Source: Hyphomicrobiales bacterium
GTDB taxonomy: Bacteria; Pseudomonadota; Alphaproteobacteria; Rhizobiales; Xanthobacteraceae
NCBI GenBank assembly: GCA_021732215.1
Contig: JAKFVL010000022.1
Coordinates: forward strand, 1 to 63,217
Direction: 5' to 3'
DNA length: 63,217 nt
Part shown: in pieces, positions 17,790 through 26,473 of the stretch
Position numbering within the stretch: position 1 is the first letter of the stretch
How the letters are laid out: every line of letters starts with the position of its first letter
Program-made: the position numbers and the translations under genes
The notes under the pieces: model-generated
The model's database searches: none
Told to the model about the DNA's origin: nothing
What the model saw: only the letters and a program-made list of their open reading frames with translations

Positions 17790-18275
17790 ATGCCCGCCCC
17801 CATCGTACCCCTGATCGAAGCTGCCGTGAAATGGCCCGCGCGCGGCGCGCTGATCGGCCTCGATCTTGGCAGCAAAACCATTGGCGTCGCGGTGTCCGAT
17901 CCGGACCGCAGGCTCGCGACCGGCGTCGAGACCATCGCAACCACCAAATTCACCCTGGACGCCGCACGCCTGTTGAAGCTCGCAACCGAACGCAGCGCGG
18001 TCGGCTTCGTGCTGGGGCTGCCCATCAACATGGACGGCAGTGAAGGCCCGCGCGCGCAATCGACCCGCGCTTTCGCCCGCAACTTCGCGCGGCTCACCGA
18101 ATTGCCGATCGGGCTTTGGGACGAACGGCTGTCGACCTCAGCCGTCGAGCGCGAACTGATCGCCAACGATGTCAGCCGCGCCAAACGCGCCAGGGTGATT
18201 GACGAACACGCCGCGATCTTCATCCTGCAAGGCGCGCTCGACCGCCTCGCCACGCTCAACAAGAACAAGACCTGA
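17790..18275 (+). CDS. ruvX: Putative pre-16S rRNA nuclease / Holliday junction resolvase YqgF
   Basis: A 161-residue RNase H-fold protein of the YqgF/RuvX family, required for 16S rRNA 5' maturation in several bacteria. Motifs: IGLDLGSKTIGVAVSD (first catalytic Asp), VLGLPINMDGSEGPRAQ, LWDERLSTSAVER (Glu) and the C-terminal IDEHAAIFILQGALD (Asp). Start ATG preceded by GAGG. Followed 10 bases later by the AEC permease gene, so probably co-transcribed. Confidence 0.94.
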   Translation: MPAPIVPLIEAAVKWPARGALIGLDLGSKTIGVAVSDPDRRLATGVETIATTKFTLDAARLLKLATERSAVGFVLGLPINMDGSEGPRAQSTRAFARNFARLTELPIGLWDERLSTSAVERELIANDVSRAKRARVIDEHAAIFILQGALDRLATLNKNKT

Positions 18276-18285
18276 AGCAACACCG

Positions 18286-19209
18286 ATGCTCGCCGTCTTC
18301 AATGCTCTCATTCCGGTTTTTCTGCTGATCGTGCTCGGCTATGTGCTGAAGCGCTATCTGCTGAAACAAGACGCGCATTGGACCGGGATGGAACAGCTTG
18401 TTTACTTCGTGCTGTTTCCGGCGCTGCTGACTACGACCATCGCGCGCGCCAATCTGGCCAGCGTGCCGTATGGCGAGGTCTCCGCCGCACTGATTTTGGC
18501 CATCGTGCTGATGTGTGTGTTTCTGCTGCTGCTGCGGCCGGTCTTCGTGCGCAACGCCATCAGCGGGCCGACCTTCAGCTCGATCTTCCAGGCCTCGACG
18601 CGCTGGCAGACCTACATCGCGCTCGCGGTTGCCGAAAGCCTGTTCGGCAACCCGGGCCTTGCCCTCGCCGGCGTCGCGATGATTGCGATGATTCCGCTGC
18701 TCAACATCGTCAATGTCGCGATCCTGGCGCATTACGCTTCGCCGACGCGGCTGTCATGGCTGCAGATTCTCGGCGTCATCGCGCGCAACCCTTTCATCTG
18801 GGCTTGCGCGATCGGCCTCCTGCTCAACGTCCTGAAAATTCCGATTCCGCGCCCGATCAACGACACAGCCGACGCGCTCGGCAAAGGCTCGCTCGCCATC
18901 GGCCTTCTGGTTGTCGGCGCCGGACTGCAACTCGGCGGTCTGGTGCGGCCGCGTCCGATCGTGTGGCTGACGCTGTTGCTGAAACTCGTCGTCATGCCGG
19001 CGATGGCGATCGCTATCGCGCTGGTGCTGGGCCTCAACGGAATCAATCTTGCCGTCGTGGCTTGCTGCGCCTCGGTTCCGGCCGCATCGAACGCCTATGT
19101 GCTGGCGCGGCAGATGGGCGGCGACGCGCCGATCCTCGCCCAGATCATCGCGTTGCAGACCATTGCTGCCGCCATCACGATGCCGATTGCGATCGGGCTC
19201 GCTAGCTAG
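18286..19209 (+). CDS. AEC-family permease (auxin efflux carrier-like)
   Basis: A 307-residue inner-membrane transporter with ten hydrophobic segments. Recognised as AEC/MdcF-like by the N-terminal IPVFLLIVLGYVLKRY, the repeat boundary near SWLQILGVIARNPFIWACAIGLLLN, and the last-helix ASVPAASNAYVLARQMGG. Bacterial members move organic acids or malonate-like substrates, and a few export auxin. Substrate unassigned. Begins 10 bases after ruvX. A dispersed repeat follows its stop. Confidence 0.88.
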   Translation: MLAVFNALIPVFLLIVLGYVLKRYLLKQDAHWTGMEQLVYFVLFPALLTTTIARANLASVPYGEVSAALILAIVLMCVFLLLLRPVFVRNAISGPTFSSIFQASTRWQTYIALAVAESLFGNPGLALAGVAMIAMIPLLNIVNVAILAHYASPTRLSWLQILGVIARNPFIWACAIGLLLNVLKIPIPRPINDTADALGKGSLAIGLLVVGAGLQLGGLVRPRPIVWLTLLLKLVVMPAMAIAIALVLGLNGINLAVVACCASVPAASNAYVLARQMGGDAPILAQIIALQTIAAAITMPIAIGLAS

Positions 19210-19220
19210 GACGCCCTGCG

Positions 19221-19332
19221 TCATTGCGAGCCCCCGGGTCTTGCCTTTGGCAAGCCCAAGGACAAGCTCAGCGAAGCGATCAGTACTTGAGTCAGCATGG
19301 ATTGCTTCGTCGCTTACGCTCCTCGCAGTGAC
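19221..19332. repeat. Dispersed palindromic element, family A copy 1 (interrupted)
   Basis: The outer arms TCATTGCGAG and CTCGCAGTGA and inner arms around GCGAAGCGAT / ATTGCTTCGTCGC match the other two copies in this window (34484-34565, 35444-35529). This copy has about 40 extra bases inserted near its left arm. It lies between the convergent AEC gene and dipeptidase gene. Confidence 0.75.
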
Positions 19333-19355
19333 AGCAGCTATTCTCTGGATTTGGT

Positions 19356-20141
19356 CTATTGCGAACGCGCCCTGATCGGGAAATCGAACGCGCCGGTGGC
19401 GACGCCACCGATCGAGAAGTGCCACCATTCCTTGGCGTAGTTGACAAAGCCCTGTTTGGCCATGGCCGCCACTAATGTCTGGCGCATCATGCGCTGCTGC
19501 GGCGTGATCGATCCCGCGCCGGTATGCGCCTTGTTGTCCGAGCAGTCGTAACCCGTCCCCATATCGACGCTGCCCTCGGGCGCGCGCTTGTCGGCAGGTG
19601 CAGTGCAATCGGCATAGTCCGCCTTGGGATCGAACGCCGCGCTGTTGTCTGCGGCGAGATCGACCAGCGTGAGATCGACCGCGGCTCCTGTCGAATGGCC
19701 GGAGTAAGCCGCGATATAACCGAGCTTGAACAGGTCGCGTTTGTTCAGTTTCGGATGGTAGCGCTTTTGCTGCGGCGTCTCCTTGACGTCGTTGGCCCAC
19801 GCCACCATGTCGCGCGACGCACGCGCCGGCCGGTAGCAGTCGAACAGTTTCAGCGAAAGTCCCTTTGCTTTCAGATCAGCCTGCGCCTTGGCCAGCGCGT
19901 CTGCGACCTGTTTCTTCACCACGCATTCCGGCGCGTCATAGCCCGCGAGCTTGCGGCCGACAAAATTGTTCGCCCCCGCGTATCGGATATCCTGAATGAT
20001 GCTCGAATCGACGTCGCGCAGGTAGATGAAGCCGCCGGGCAAACTCGCGGACGGCTGTTTCGCTGATTGTGCGATCGCCGGCGACAAAGCCAGCGCAGCG
20101 AGCACGGCAAGCCAGCCTGCCCCCGTCATCGTTCGCTTCAT
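19356..20141 (-). CDS. Secreted D-alanyl-D-alanine dipeptidase (VanX/DdpX type)
   Basis: A 261-residue zinc peptidase with a signal peptide (cleavage near SPAIAQSA) that should hydrolyse D-Ala-D-Ala in the periplasm. The M15D set is complete: Arg104 in CYRPARAS, zinc ligands His149 and Asp156 in SGHSTGAAVDL, catalytic Glu238 and zinc ligand His241 in EWWHF. Its ATG overlaps the stop of the caspase-like gene (ATGA), so the two are translationally coupled. Dipeptide salvage from murein turnover is the usual role; a link to glycopeptide resistance is not supported because vanHA partners are absent. Confidence 0.92.
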   Translation of the reverse strand: MKRTMTGAGWLAVLAALALSPAIAQSAKQPSASLPGGFIYLRDVDSSIIQDIRYAGANNFVGRKLAGYDAPECVVKKQVADALAKAQADLKAKGLSLKLFDCYRPARASRDMVAWANDVKETPQQKRYHPKLNKRDLFKLGYIAAYSGHSTGAAVDLTLVDLAADNSAAFDPKADYADCTAPADKRAPEGSVDMGTGYDCSDNKAHTGAGSITPQQRMMRQTLVAAMAKQGFVNYAKEWWHFSIGGVATGAFDFPIRARSQ

Positions 20142-21598
20142 CGGAATGGCTGCGTCTGAACGTTCAGCTTGGTGATCGCCGTGTCCGAATATTTGCTGCC
20201 GGGATAGACAGCCTCGATGGTGAACTTGATCCAGTGTGCCCGAACCGGCGGATCGACCCGGAATGCTTCGGTGGTGATCTGGTCCGCAGGCCGCAGCGTC
20301 ATCGTCTGGCCTCCGGAAAACTCCGCCTTGAGCTGGCGCACGCGGCCGTTCTTCTGGAAGATATCGGCGTTCTTCTGATAGCCGGTGCGCAGCAAAATCG
20401 AATTCACCTCGCTCAGCGAATCGAATTCGACCACGATCCACTCACCGATGCCCTGCCCCGAGCGGCCTTCCACCCACGCAACCGATTGCCCGCCGCTGAA
20501 CAGGTTTTCCGGCCCGTAGGAATTACCGAACTGCGACGGCAGCACCGAACTCACGCAGTAAGTATCGAGGCCGTTGCGTGCGCAGCGCTCGCCCGGCGAA
20601 CTCGGCCGCGGTGATCGCGTCAACGCTGCGGGCGGCGGCGCAATCGCGGCTTGCTGCTGCACCGGAGGCGGCGGTGTCACCGCTACCGGCGGCGGCGCGA
20701 CCGGTATCGGTGGCTGAGGTGCAACGGGTTGAGACGTGCTCGCCACGCCCGGACCGCGGCCCGCAAGGAAGATCCGCCCGCCAACGGTCTGATCGTAGTA
20801 TCCCGGCGTCTGTTCATGCGGAGCGGGCCGACCGTTATCATCGGTCGCGCTCTGGGCCAGTGCCGCCACCTTCTCACGCACCTCGAATGCAAGATCGGCA
20901 AGATGAAGCTCGGGCCGCATCATTTGTTCGGCGAACACCCGCGTAAAGACTGAGTTTCTCGCGAGGTCGTTGTTGTTGAGCCGATCCAGTGCGGTCTGGT
21001 TTTCGCCGGCTGAGTAAATCTTGAAGACGCCGCGCAGCGTTTGCCCTTCCGCCAGTCCGCGGGTGCGCCCCAGCGAGCGCGTCGGCCCTGTAGGGAACGG
21101 ATTTTCACGGCAGGCATCGATCACCACAAGCGCCACGCGAACCGATTTAGCCTGTACCTCGGCCAGCAAATCCGGCTCCGCGATCGATGCGCCGCGCAAC
21201 CGCGCTTCAGAACTGCCGCTGATCGGCGGGACATCGCTCGGCACCAGATAATTGACGTTCTGGATCGCTACACCGTGACCTGCAAAGAATACGGCGGCGA
21301 TGTCACCGGGCGACAGACGCGCAGTGAAATCGGCAAGCCGATCGATCATGCCCTGCCGGCCGAGATTTGTTCCAAGGATCACCTCGAAGCCAAGCCGTTT
21401 CAGGGAGTCCGAAATGGTGTTGGCATCGTTGACAGCTTTCAGGAGCTGCTGGTCTGCGCCGAGATTGGCGTAGCGGTCGTTACCGATCACGAGAGCTACG
21501 CGCTTTTCGGCGAATGCCTCTCCGCACAGGCCGAAGCAGATCACGGCGGCAGCCAGCGCCGTTCTCATCCAGCTCGGTATCGTCCTCGATGTCGTCAC
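20138..21598 (-). CDS. Secreted caspase-family protease with discoidin-like C-terminal domain
   Basis: A 486-residue protein with a signal peptide, a C14-type caspase domain and a C-terminal module. The catalytic dyad is intact: His108 in FFAGHGV and Cys163 in VIDACRENP. Residues about 285-335 are a Pro-rich linker. Residues about 338-482 resemble the NADase-type glycan-binding (F5/8-like) domain, with EGRSGQGIGEWIVVEF and GYQKNADIFQKN. Export plus a carbohydrate-binding module suggests action in the periplasm or on surface glycans. Start taken at a GTG; an ATG ten codons later would also keep the signal peptide. Coupled to the D-Ala-D-Ala dipeptidase gene. Confidence 0.85.
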   Translation of the reverse strand: MTTSRTIPSWMRTALAAAVICFGLCGEAFAEKRVALVIGNDRYANLGADQQLLKAVNDANTISDSLKRLGFEVILGTNLGRQGMIDRLADFTARLSPGDIAAVFFAGHGVAIQNVNYLVPSDVPPISGSSEARLRGASIAEPDLLAEVQAKSVRVALVVIDACRENPFPTGPTRSLGRTRGLAEGQTLRGVFKIYSAGENQTALDRLNNNDLARNSVFTRVFAEQMMRPELHLADLAFEVREKVAALAQSATDDNGRPAPHEQTPGYYDQTVGGRIFLAGRGPGVASTSQPVAPQPPIPVAPPPVAVTPPPPVQQQAAIAPPPAALTRSPRPSSPGERCARNGLDTYCVSSVLPSQFGNSYGPENLFSGGQSVAWVEGRSGQGIGEWIVVEFDSLSEVNSILLRTGYQKNADIFQKNGRVRQLKAEFSGGQTMTLRPADQITTEAFRVDPPVRAHWIKFTIEAVYPGSKYSDTAITKLNVQTQPFR

Positions 21599-21822
21599 GG
21601 TATCGCGTCCCCTTGCCGTCTTTGCTTGGTCGCGCCGCTGGCGCGCCCGGTTCGTAGCGATCAGTGTAGCAAATCCGTGATGGTCGTCCCAAGGAAACGC
21701 AGTTCCGGAATTGACAGATATTCCCGGGATTTACCCTGAACGACGATAGGCTGGGGACAGCCGTCCCGGTCGGGAAAACAGTCTTGCTCCTCCATCTGCA
21801 TGCTCCTATAGCTTTCGCTTTA

Positions 21823-22776
21823 ATGACATCCGTTCAGAAATCGACCTTCGTCCTCGGTCACCGGCATTTGCTGGGCATCGAGGGCCTTTCCACAGCCGAC
21901 ATCACCGGCCTGCTCGACCTCTCCGAAGAATTCGTCGAGTTGAACCGCCAGGTCGATAAAAAGCGCAGCAATCTGCGCGGACGCACCCAGGTCAACCTGT
22001 TCTTCGAGGCCTCCACCCGCACCCAGTCCTCGTTCGAGATCGCCGGCAAACGCCTCGGCGCAGACGTGATGAACATGTCTGTGTCTTCGATGGCCACCCG
22101 CAAGGGTGAGACCTTGATCGATACCGCAGTGACGCTCAACGCCATGCATCCGGACATTCTCGTCGTCCGTCATCACGCCTCCGGCGCGGTTGAACTGCTG
22201 GCGCAGAAGGTCGACGGCTCGGTCATCAATGCCGGCGACGGCGCGCACGAGCATCCGACGCAGGCGCTGCTCGATGCGCTGACCATCCGCCGCAACAAAG
22301 GACGCCTCGAAGGCCTCGTCATCGCGATCTGCGGCGACGTCATGCACTCCCGCGTCGCCCGCTCGAATATTCTGCTGCTCAACACGATGGGCGCGCGCGT
22401 GCGTGTGGTCGCGCCGTCCACGCTGTTGCCGCCCGGAATCGAGCGCATGGGCGTCGAGGTTGCCCGTGACATGCGTGAAGGCCTCAACGGCGCCGACATC
22501 GTGATGATGCTGCGGCTGCAGCGCGAGCGCATGAACGGCTCGTTCGTGCCATCGAGCACCGAATACTTCCACTTCTTCGGCCTCGATCAGAAAAAGCTCG
22601 CCTACGCCAAACCCGACGCGCTGGTGATGCACCCGGGTCCAATGAACCGCGGCGTGGAAATCGACTCGATCGTCGCCGACGGCGCGCAATCGCTGATCCG
22701 CGAACAGGTGGAAATGGGCGTGGCCGTGCGCATGGCCGTGCTGGAAGCGCTGGCGCGGAATCTGCCCAATGCGTGA
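21823..22776 (+). CDS. pyrB: Aspartate carbamoyltransferase catalytic subunit
   Basis: Condenses carbamoyl phosphate with aspartate in pyrimidine synthesis. The 317-residue product carries [13 protein letters not shown] (carbamoyl-phosphate loop), [24 protein letters not shown] and [14 protein letters not shown] (aspartate loop). Start taken at the ATG of MTSVQKST; an upstream TTG would add 13 unlikely residues. No pyrI-like regulatory gene is nearby. A dihydroorotase-like gene follows after a repeat element, the arrangement used in PyrB/PyrC' assemblies. Confidence 0.96.
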   Translation: MTSVQKSTFVLGHRHLLGIEGLSTADITGLLDLSEEFVELNRQVDKKRSNLRGRTQVNLFFEASTRTQSSFEIAGKRLGADVMNMSVSSMATRKGETLIDTAVTLNAMHPDILVVRHHASGAVELLAQKVDGSVINAGDGAHEHPTQALLDALTIRRNKGRLEGLVIAICGDVMHSRVARSNILLLNTMGARVRVVAPSTLLPPGIERMGVEVARDMREGLNGADIVMMLRLQRERMNGSFVPSSTEYFHFFGLDQKKLAYAKPDALVMHPGPMNRGVEIDSIVADGAQSLIREQVEMGVAVRMAVLEALARNLPNA

Positions 22777-22795
22777 CGTCGCCTATCGATCTTCG

Positions 22796-22911
22796 GTCGT
22801 CGTCCCCGCGAAAGCGGGGACCCATACCCTGTTGAGGATTTGTGGCGGATGGAAGTCTCCGACGCTTACAGTTTCCAATTGTATGGGTCCCAGCGTGCGC
22901 AGGGACGACGG
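22796..22911. repeat. Dispersed palindromic element, family B
   Basis: Starts with GTCGTCGTCCCCGCG..GGGGACCCATAC and ends with the degenerate mirror GTATGGGTCCC..GGGACGAC, giving a long imperfect inverted repeat between pyrB and pyrC. The left arm also forms its own CCCCGCGAAAGCGGGG hairpin. Only one copy of this family is present in the window. Confidence 0.7.
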
Positions 22912-22925
22912 TGGGGTTGTCAGCC

Positions 22926-24227
22926 ATGCTGACTGACCGCCGCCCGATCCTGCTGGCCAACGCGCGCGTCATCGATCCATCGCGCGACCTCGACGGCCCG
23001 GCCGACGTGCTGATCGCGGACGGCGTCATCCGCGATGCGCGGCGCGGCATTGGCGCAGCCGGCGTTCCGGAAGGCACCGACATCGTCAATTGCTCGGGCA
23101 AGATCGTAGCCCCCGGCTTGATCGACATGCGCGCCTTCATCGGCGAGCCGGGTGCTGGCTATCGCGAGACCTTTGCCTCGGCGAGCCAGGCCGCGGCCGC
23201 GGGCGGCATCACCACCATCATCTGCCAACCGGACACCTCGCCCGCCATCGATAACGCCGCGACAGTGGACTTCGTGCTGCGCCGCGCCCGCGACACGGCG
23301 ATCGTCAACATCCATCCGATGGCCGCGCTGACCAAGGGTTTGCGCGGCGAGGAGATGACCGAGATCGGCCTGCTCAAGGCGGCCGGCGCGGTCGCGTTCA
23401 CCGATGGCATTTCGAGCGTCAGCAACGCGCAGCTGATGCGCCGCGCGCTGACCTACGCCCGCGATTTCGATGCGCTGATCGTGCATCACACCGAAGACCG
23501 TCACCTGATCGGCGAAGGCGTGATGAACGAAGGCGAGTTCGCCGCCCGCCTCGGTCTGATGGGCATTCCCAACGCCTCGGAAGCGGTGGTGCTGGAGCGT
23601 GACATCCGCCTCGTCGCACTCACCGGCGGTCGCTACCACGCGGCTTCGCTGACCTGCGTGGAGTCGCTTGATGTCCTGCAGCGCGCCCGCGACGCTGGGC
23701 TGAAGGTCAGCGCATCGGCCTCGATCAATCACCTGACGTTGAACGAGAACGATATCGGCCCCTACCGCACGTTCCTGAAACTGTCACCGCCGTTGCGCAC
23801 CGAGACCGATCGCACCGCGCTGGTGCAGGCCGTCGCATCCGGGCTGATCGACGTCATCATGTCCGACCACAATCCGCAGGACGTCGAGACCAAGCGCCTG
23901 CCGTTCGCGGAAGCCGCCGCCGGCGCCATCGGCATCGAGACCATGCTGCCGGCCGGCCTGCGGCTGGTGCATTCCGGCGAACTCGACCTGATGAAGCTGA
24001 TCCGCGCCATGTCGACACGCCCGGCGGAATTGCTCGGCTTGCCGGGCGGCAGCTTGCGTCCCGGCGCGCCCGCGGATGTGATCGTGATCGACACGGACGT
24101 GCCATGGGTGCTGGACCCCGCCGACCTCAAGTCGCAATGCAAGAACACGCCGTTCGACGAGGCGAAATTCTCCGGGCGCGTGGTGCGGACCATCGTCGGC
24201 GGACGAACAGTGTTCGAGCTGGTATAA
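22926..24227 (+). CDS. pyrC: Dihydroorotase-like protein lacking the HxH metal motif (PyrC'-type)
   Basis: A 433-residue amidohydrolase fold next to pyrB. The position of the canonical DxHxH metal site reads GLIDMRAFIGEPG, with both histidines replaced, while later elements remain (HHTEDRHL, SINHLTLNEND, SDHNPQDV). Inactive PyrC' proteins that scaffold PyrB are known in Pseudomonas, and similar VDMRxF-type sequences occur across alphaproteobacteria, so this may be a structural partner or a divergent enzyme. The ATG at 22926 is used; a longer frame reads through the repeat and is rejected. plsY follows closely. Confidence 0.85.
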   Translation: MLTDRRPILLANARVIDPSRDLDGPADVLIADGVIRDARRGIGAAGVPEGTDIVNCSGKIVAPGLIDMRAFIGEPGAGYRETFASASQAAAAGGITTIICQPDTSPAIDNAATVDFVLRRARDTAIVNIHPMAALTKGLRGEEMTEIGLLKAAGAVAFTDGISSVSNAQLMRRALTYARDFDALIVHHTEDRHLIGEGVMNEGEFAARLGLMGIPNASEAVVLERDIRLVALTGGRYHAASLTCVESLDVLQRARDAGLKVSASASINHLTLNENDIGPYRTFLKLSPPLRTETDRTALVQAVASGLIDVIMSDHNPQDVETKRLPFAEAAAGAIGIETMLPAGLRLVHSGELDLMKLIRAMSTRPAELLGLPGGSLRPGAPADVIVIDTDVPWVLDPADLKSQCKNTPFDEAKFSGRVVRTIVGGRTVFELV

Positions 24228-24266
24228 CCCGTCTTATAATCACGCGAGATAGCCACGCGAGGTCCC

Positions 24267-24860
24267 ATGACGCTCACTCTCATCGCGGCCCTGATCCTCG
24301 GTTACCTGCTCGGCTCGATTCCGTTCGGCCTCGTGCTGACGCAGTTCGCTGGCACCCAGGACATCCGCACCATCGGGTCGGGCAGCATCGGCGCGACCAA
24401 TGTGCTGCGCACCGGCAACAAGGCGCTGGCGGCGGGGACGCTGCTGGGCGACGCGCTGAAGGGCACCGTCGCGGTTGTCATCGCGGGGCTTTATCTCGGC
24501 GGACCCAACGCCGCGATGGCCGCAGGTCTCGGCGCGTTTCTCGGCCACCTGTTCCCGGTGTGGCTCAAGTTCAAGGGCGGCAAGGGCGTCGCGACCTACA
24601 TCGGCGTATTGCTCGGCCTGTTCTGGCCGGCGGCGCTGGCACTATGCGCGATCTGGCTCGCGGTCGCGCTGATCTTTCGCTACTCGTCGCTCGCAGCCTT
24701 GGTCTCCAGCGCGCTGATGCCCGCGCTTCTGATGTGGCAGCATCACATCGCGCTCGCGATCCTGTTCGGCGTGCTGACGCTGCTGCTGTGGTTCGCGCAC
24801 CGCGCCAACATCTCGCGGCTGCTGGCCGGCACCGAAAGCAAGATCGGCGCGAAGGGGTGA
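24267..24860 (+). CDS. plsY: Acyl-phosphate glycerol-3-phosphate acyltransferase
   Basis: A 197-residue integral membrane enzyme that makes lysophosphatidate from acyl phosphate and glycerol 3-phosphate. The three PlsY signatures are present: [12 protein letters not shown], the first active-site loop [16 protein letters not shown], and the second loop [20 protein letters not shown], plus the late stretch [18 protein letters not shown]. Starts 39 bases after the dihydroorotase-like gene. Ends just before a strong bidirectional terminator. Confidence 0.97.
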   Translation: MTLTLIAALILGYLLGSIPFGLVLTQFAGTQDIRTIGSGSIGATNVLRTGNKALAAGTLLGDALKGTVAVVIAGLYLGGPNAAMAAGLGAFLGHLFPVWLKFKGGKGVATYIGVLLGLFWPAALALCAIWLAVALIFRYSSLAALVSSALMPALLMWQHHIALAILFGVLTLLLWFAHRANISRLLAGTESKIGAKG

Positions 24861-24861
24861 C

Positions 24862-24894
24862 AATGAGGCGCGTGGAACATTCACGCGCCTCATT
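24862..24894. terminator. Bidirectional terminator between plsY and the DGQHR gene
   Basis: A perfect 13-bp inverted repeat (24862-24874 with 24882-24894) around a 7-base loop, lying exactly between the convergent stops at 24860 and 24901. The flanking T runs are short, so efficiency is uncertain, but stem strength and position are convincing. Confidence 0.7.
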
Positions 24895-24900
24895 CAGTAT

Positions 24901-26238
24901 TTATGCGGCTTCGCTAATGTCACTCAGTACTTGAGCCTTGATCTTCTCCCACGCACCGTCAGCATCAACGGAGGACGAGCTAACGCGATACCGCGACTCT
25001 CCGATGACGAGCAAGTGCTGCCACATAGGTAACACTTTCTTGCTCACCTCTGTCGCATAGGTCGGGCCGGCGGGAAGATCGCTGCGTTCACAATGCAACA
25101 AGTTCCAATCAAGCGTTGCTAGCTTCGAGGCCATGACGCCGTAATCAACATTGTGTTCGGCGCAATATAGAAACGCACGCGCGAAGATTGCCATGCCTAT
25201 ACCACGCAGGGCGACATCACCGCCGCGCAGGTCTCGCAAAGACCCCGTTGTTACTTCAGACTGAGGATCTTTTCGGGCTTTTTCCAGCGCCGCAAGCTGA
25301 GGAAGATGGCGCACCAACGCTGCAAAAAATTCGTCCACCCCTTGCGTCTTACCCACCTCGTCCAACTCAACATCCTTGTGATGCTCAACAACATGAGCAA
25401 CAAACATGCGAATTGCGCTCATCGACCAAATCATACGGGACTTGGACGACAGGTTTACGTTCGACGCCGTCGCATCTACGTACTTTGATAAAAACGCATT
25501 CTTCGTTACCAACTCGCGGCTGATACGGTTACGGCGGTCGCGTACGTCGAAGGTTGTGACCATCGACTTCGGGATCGCCTTTGCCTTGCCGCAGTCAGCA
25601 AAATCCTGATGACTATCAGAGCGGCTGCTCTCAAAGACAATCTTCACGTCAACGGCATTGCGACGAAGCGAATCCTTTTCGTCGTCGCTGATCTTGCTGT
25701 TAGTTAGAAGGTCTTCAATTTGCGAGCGACGATGAGCGCCATCGGTAGTGTCCAACTTGGCGCCTTGCGGCAAAAGAAGAATGCCAGGCCACGCATTTGT
25801 GCCATCACTGGTGTTTGCAAAAAGCATCAGCGTAGCGACTGGCGATTCATCCTCTAATCCGACTCCATAATTGAATGTAAATGCGGGAAGAATGAACTTG
25901 TCTCCAGCACAAGCAGTCTTGATTAGATACTCGCGGACCTGCTTGGAGTGCCCCGGTTCCTGAGGACGATTTGAGTGCTCAGTAACGCCCGCGATGTTGT
26001 CCTTCTTCTTTGAACGGTCAGTCTTGCTGACATCGATCATTTTCTGGACTGGCATCGCTGTCGTGAACTGGAGGCGGGAACCCTGCACGAAGGCTGTGCC
26101 AAAGAATACTTCTCCGGAATAGCCCATCATTGAACGACGACCGACCTCCGACATAAGTGACTCAAAATTGTCGGTAGTCTGAACTTTGATATGCGGGGGC
26201 GTGTTGATGTCAGCGAGAGCTGGGATTACATTACTCAT
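24901..26238 (-). CDS. Orphan DGQHR-domain protein (DndB-like)
   Basis: A 445-residue protein with DGAHR at 166-170 (TTDGAHRRSQIEDLL), the motif defining the DGQHR/DndB superfamily, known from DNA phosphorothioation (Dnd) islands and related defence loci. The N-terminal part (about 40-160) fits the family pattern with FGTAFVQGSRLQF and NAWPGILLLPQ. The start at 26238 has AGGAG about 9 bases upstream. Base composition and codon use are distinctly less GC-rich than neighbours, pointing to recent acquisition. No dndA, C, D, E or F-H genes lie in the window, so it is an orphan here. Function is inferred from family only. Confidence 0.75.
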   Translation of the reverse strand: MSNVIPALADINTPPHIKVQTTDNFESLMSEVGRRSMMGYSGEVFFGTAFVQGSRLQFTTAMPVQKMIDVSKTDRSKKKDNIAGVTEHSNRPQEPGHSKQVREYLIKTACAGDKFILPAFTFNYGVGLEDESPVATLMLFANTSDGTNAWPGILLLPQGAKLDTTDGAHRRSQIEDLLTNSKISDDEKDSLRRNAVDVKIVFESSRSDSHQDFADCGKAKAIPKSMVTTFDVRDRRNRISRELVTKNAFLSKYVDATASNVNLSSKSRMIWSMSAIRMFVAHVVEHHKDVELDEVGKTQGVDEFFAALVRHLPQLAALEKARKDPQSEVTTGSLRDLRGGDVALRGIGMAIFARAFLYCAEHNVDYGVMASKLATLDWNLLHCERSDLPAGPTYATEVSKKVLPMWQHLLVIGESRYRVSSSSVDADGAWEKIKAQVLSDISEAA

Positions 26239-26473
26239 TGCGATGAACTCCTGTTTTATCGCGCTTCTGAAAGCCGTCTCGGGTTCCATCCGGGGCGGCT
26301 TTTTATGGTTAATGGCCAATTTCGAAAGAATCAACTTATTTTATACTTAATTTCGAAGAAATTTGTACGAATTCACAAATTTCACGCTTTCGCCGATTAA
26401 AGCTATTACCGTTTCTTGGACCTGACATTCCGCTTTCCCCGCGCAAACCTCCCCCGTCTTCCTGGGAGCCCGC
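26239..26473. other. AT-rich leader region between the DGQHR gene and dprA
   Basis: About 235 bases, much more AT-rich than average between 26300 and 26400. It contains a terminator-like hairpin (26270-26304) and several ATTTCGAA-type boxes around 26319-26370 with short inverted segments. The leftward promoter of the DGQHR gene is probably here. Nothing specific to dprA is visible beyond its ribosome binding site. Confidence 0.5.
26270..26304 (+). terminator. Terminator-shaped hairpin in the DGQHR leader, plus-strand orientation
   Basis: A 13-bp stem (26270-26282 with 26290-26302) with G-T pairs that favour the plus-strand RNA, a 7-base loop and five T residues. No plus-strand gene ends here. 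It lies antisense to the 5' leader of the DGQHR gene, so it could stop antisense transcription from that gene or be a remnant of a former neighbour. Confidence 0.45.

Noticed and set aside
19356-21598. Vancomycin-resistance cluster suggested by the VanX-type dipeptidase
   Set aside because: vanH, vanA and vanRS are absent; DdpX-like enzymes commonly serve dipeptide salvage.
22842-22925. N-terminal extension of the dihydroorotase-like protein
   Set aside because: It would translate the family B palindromic repeat, and the ATG at 22926 gives the normal N-terminus.
26239-26334. N-terminal extension of the DGQHR protein
   Set aside because: It runs through a hairpin, and a strong AGGAG supports the inner ATG at 26238.
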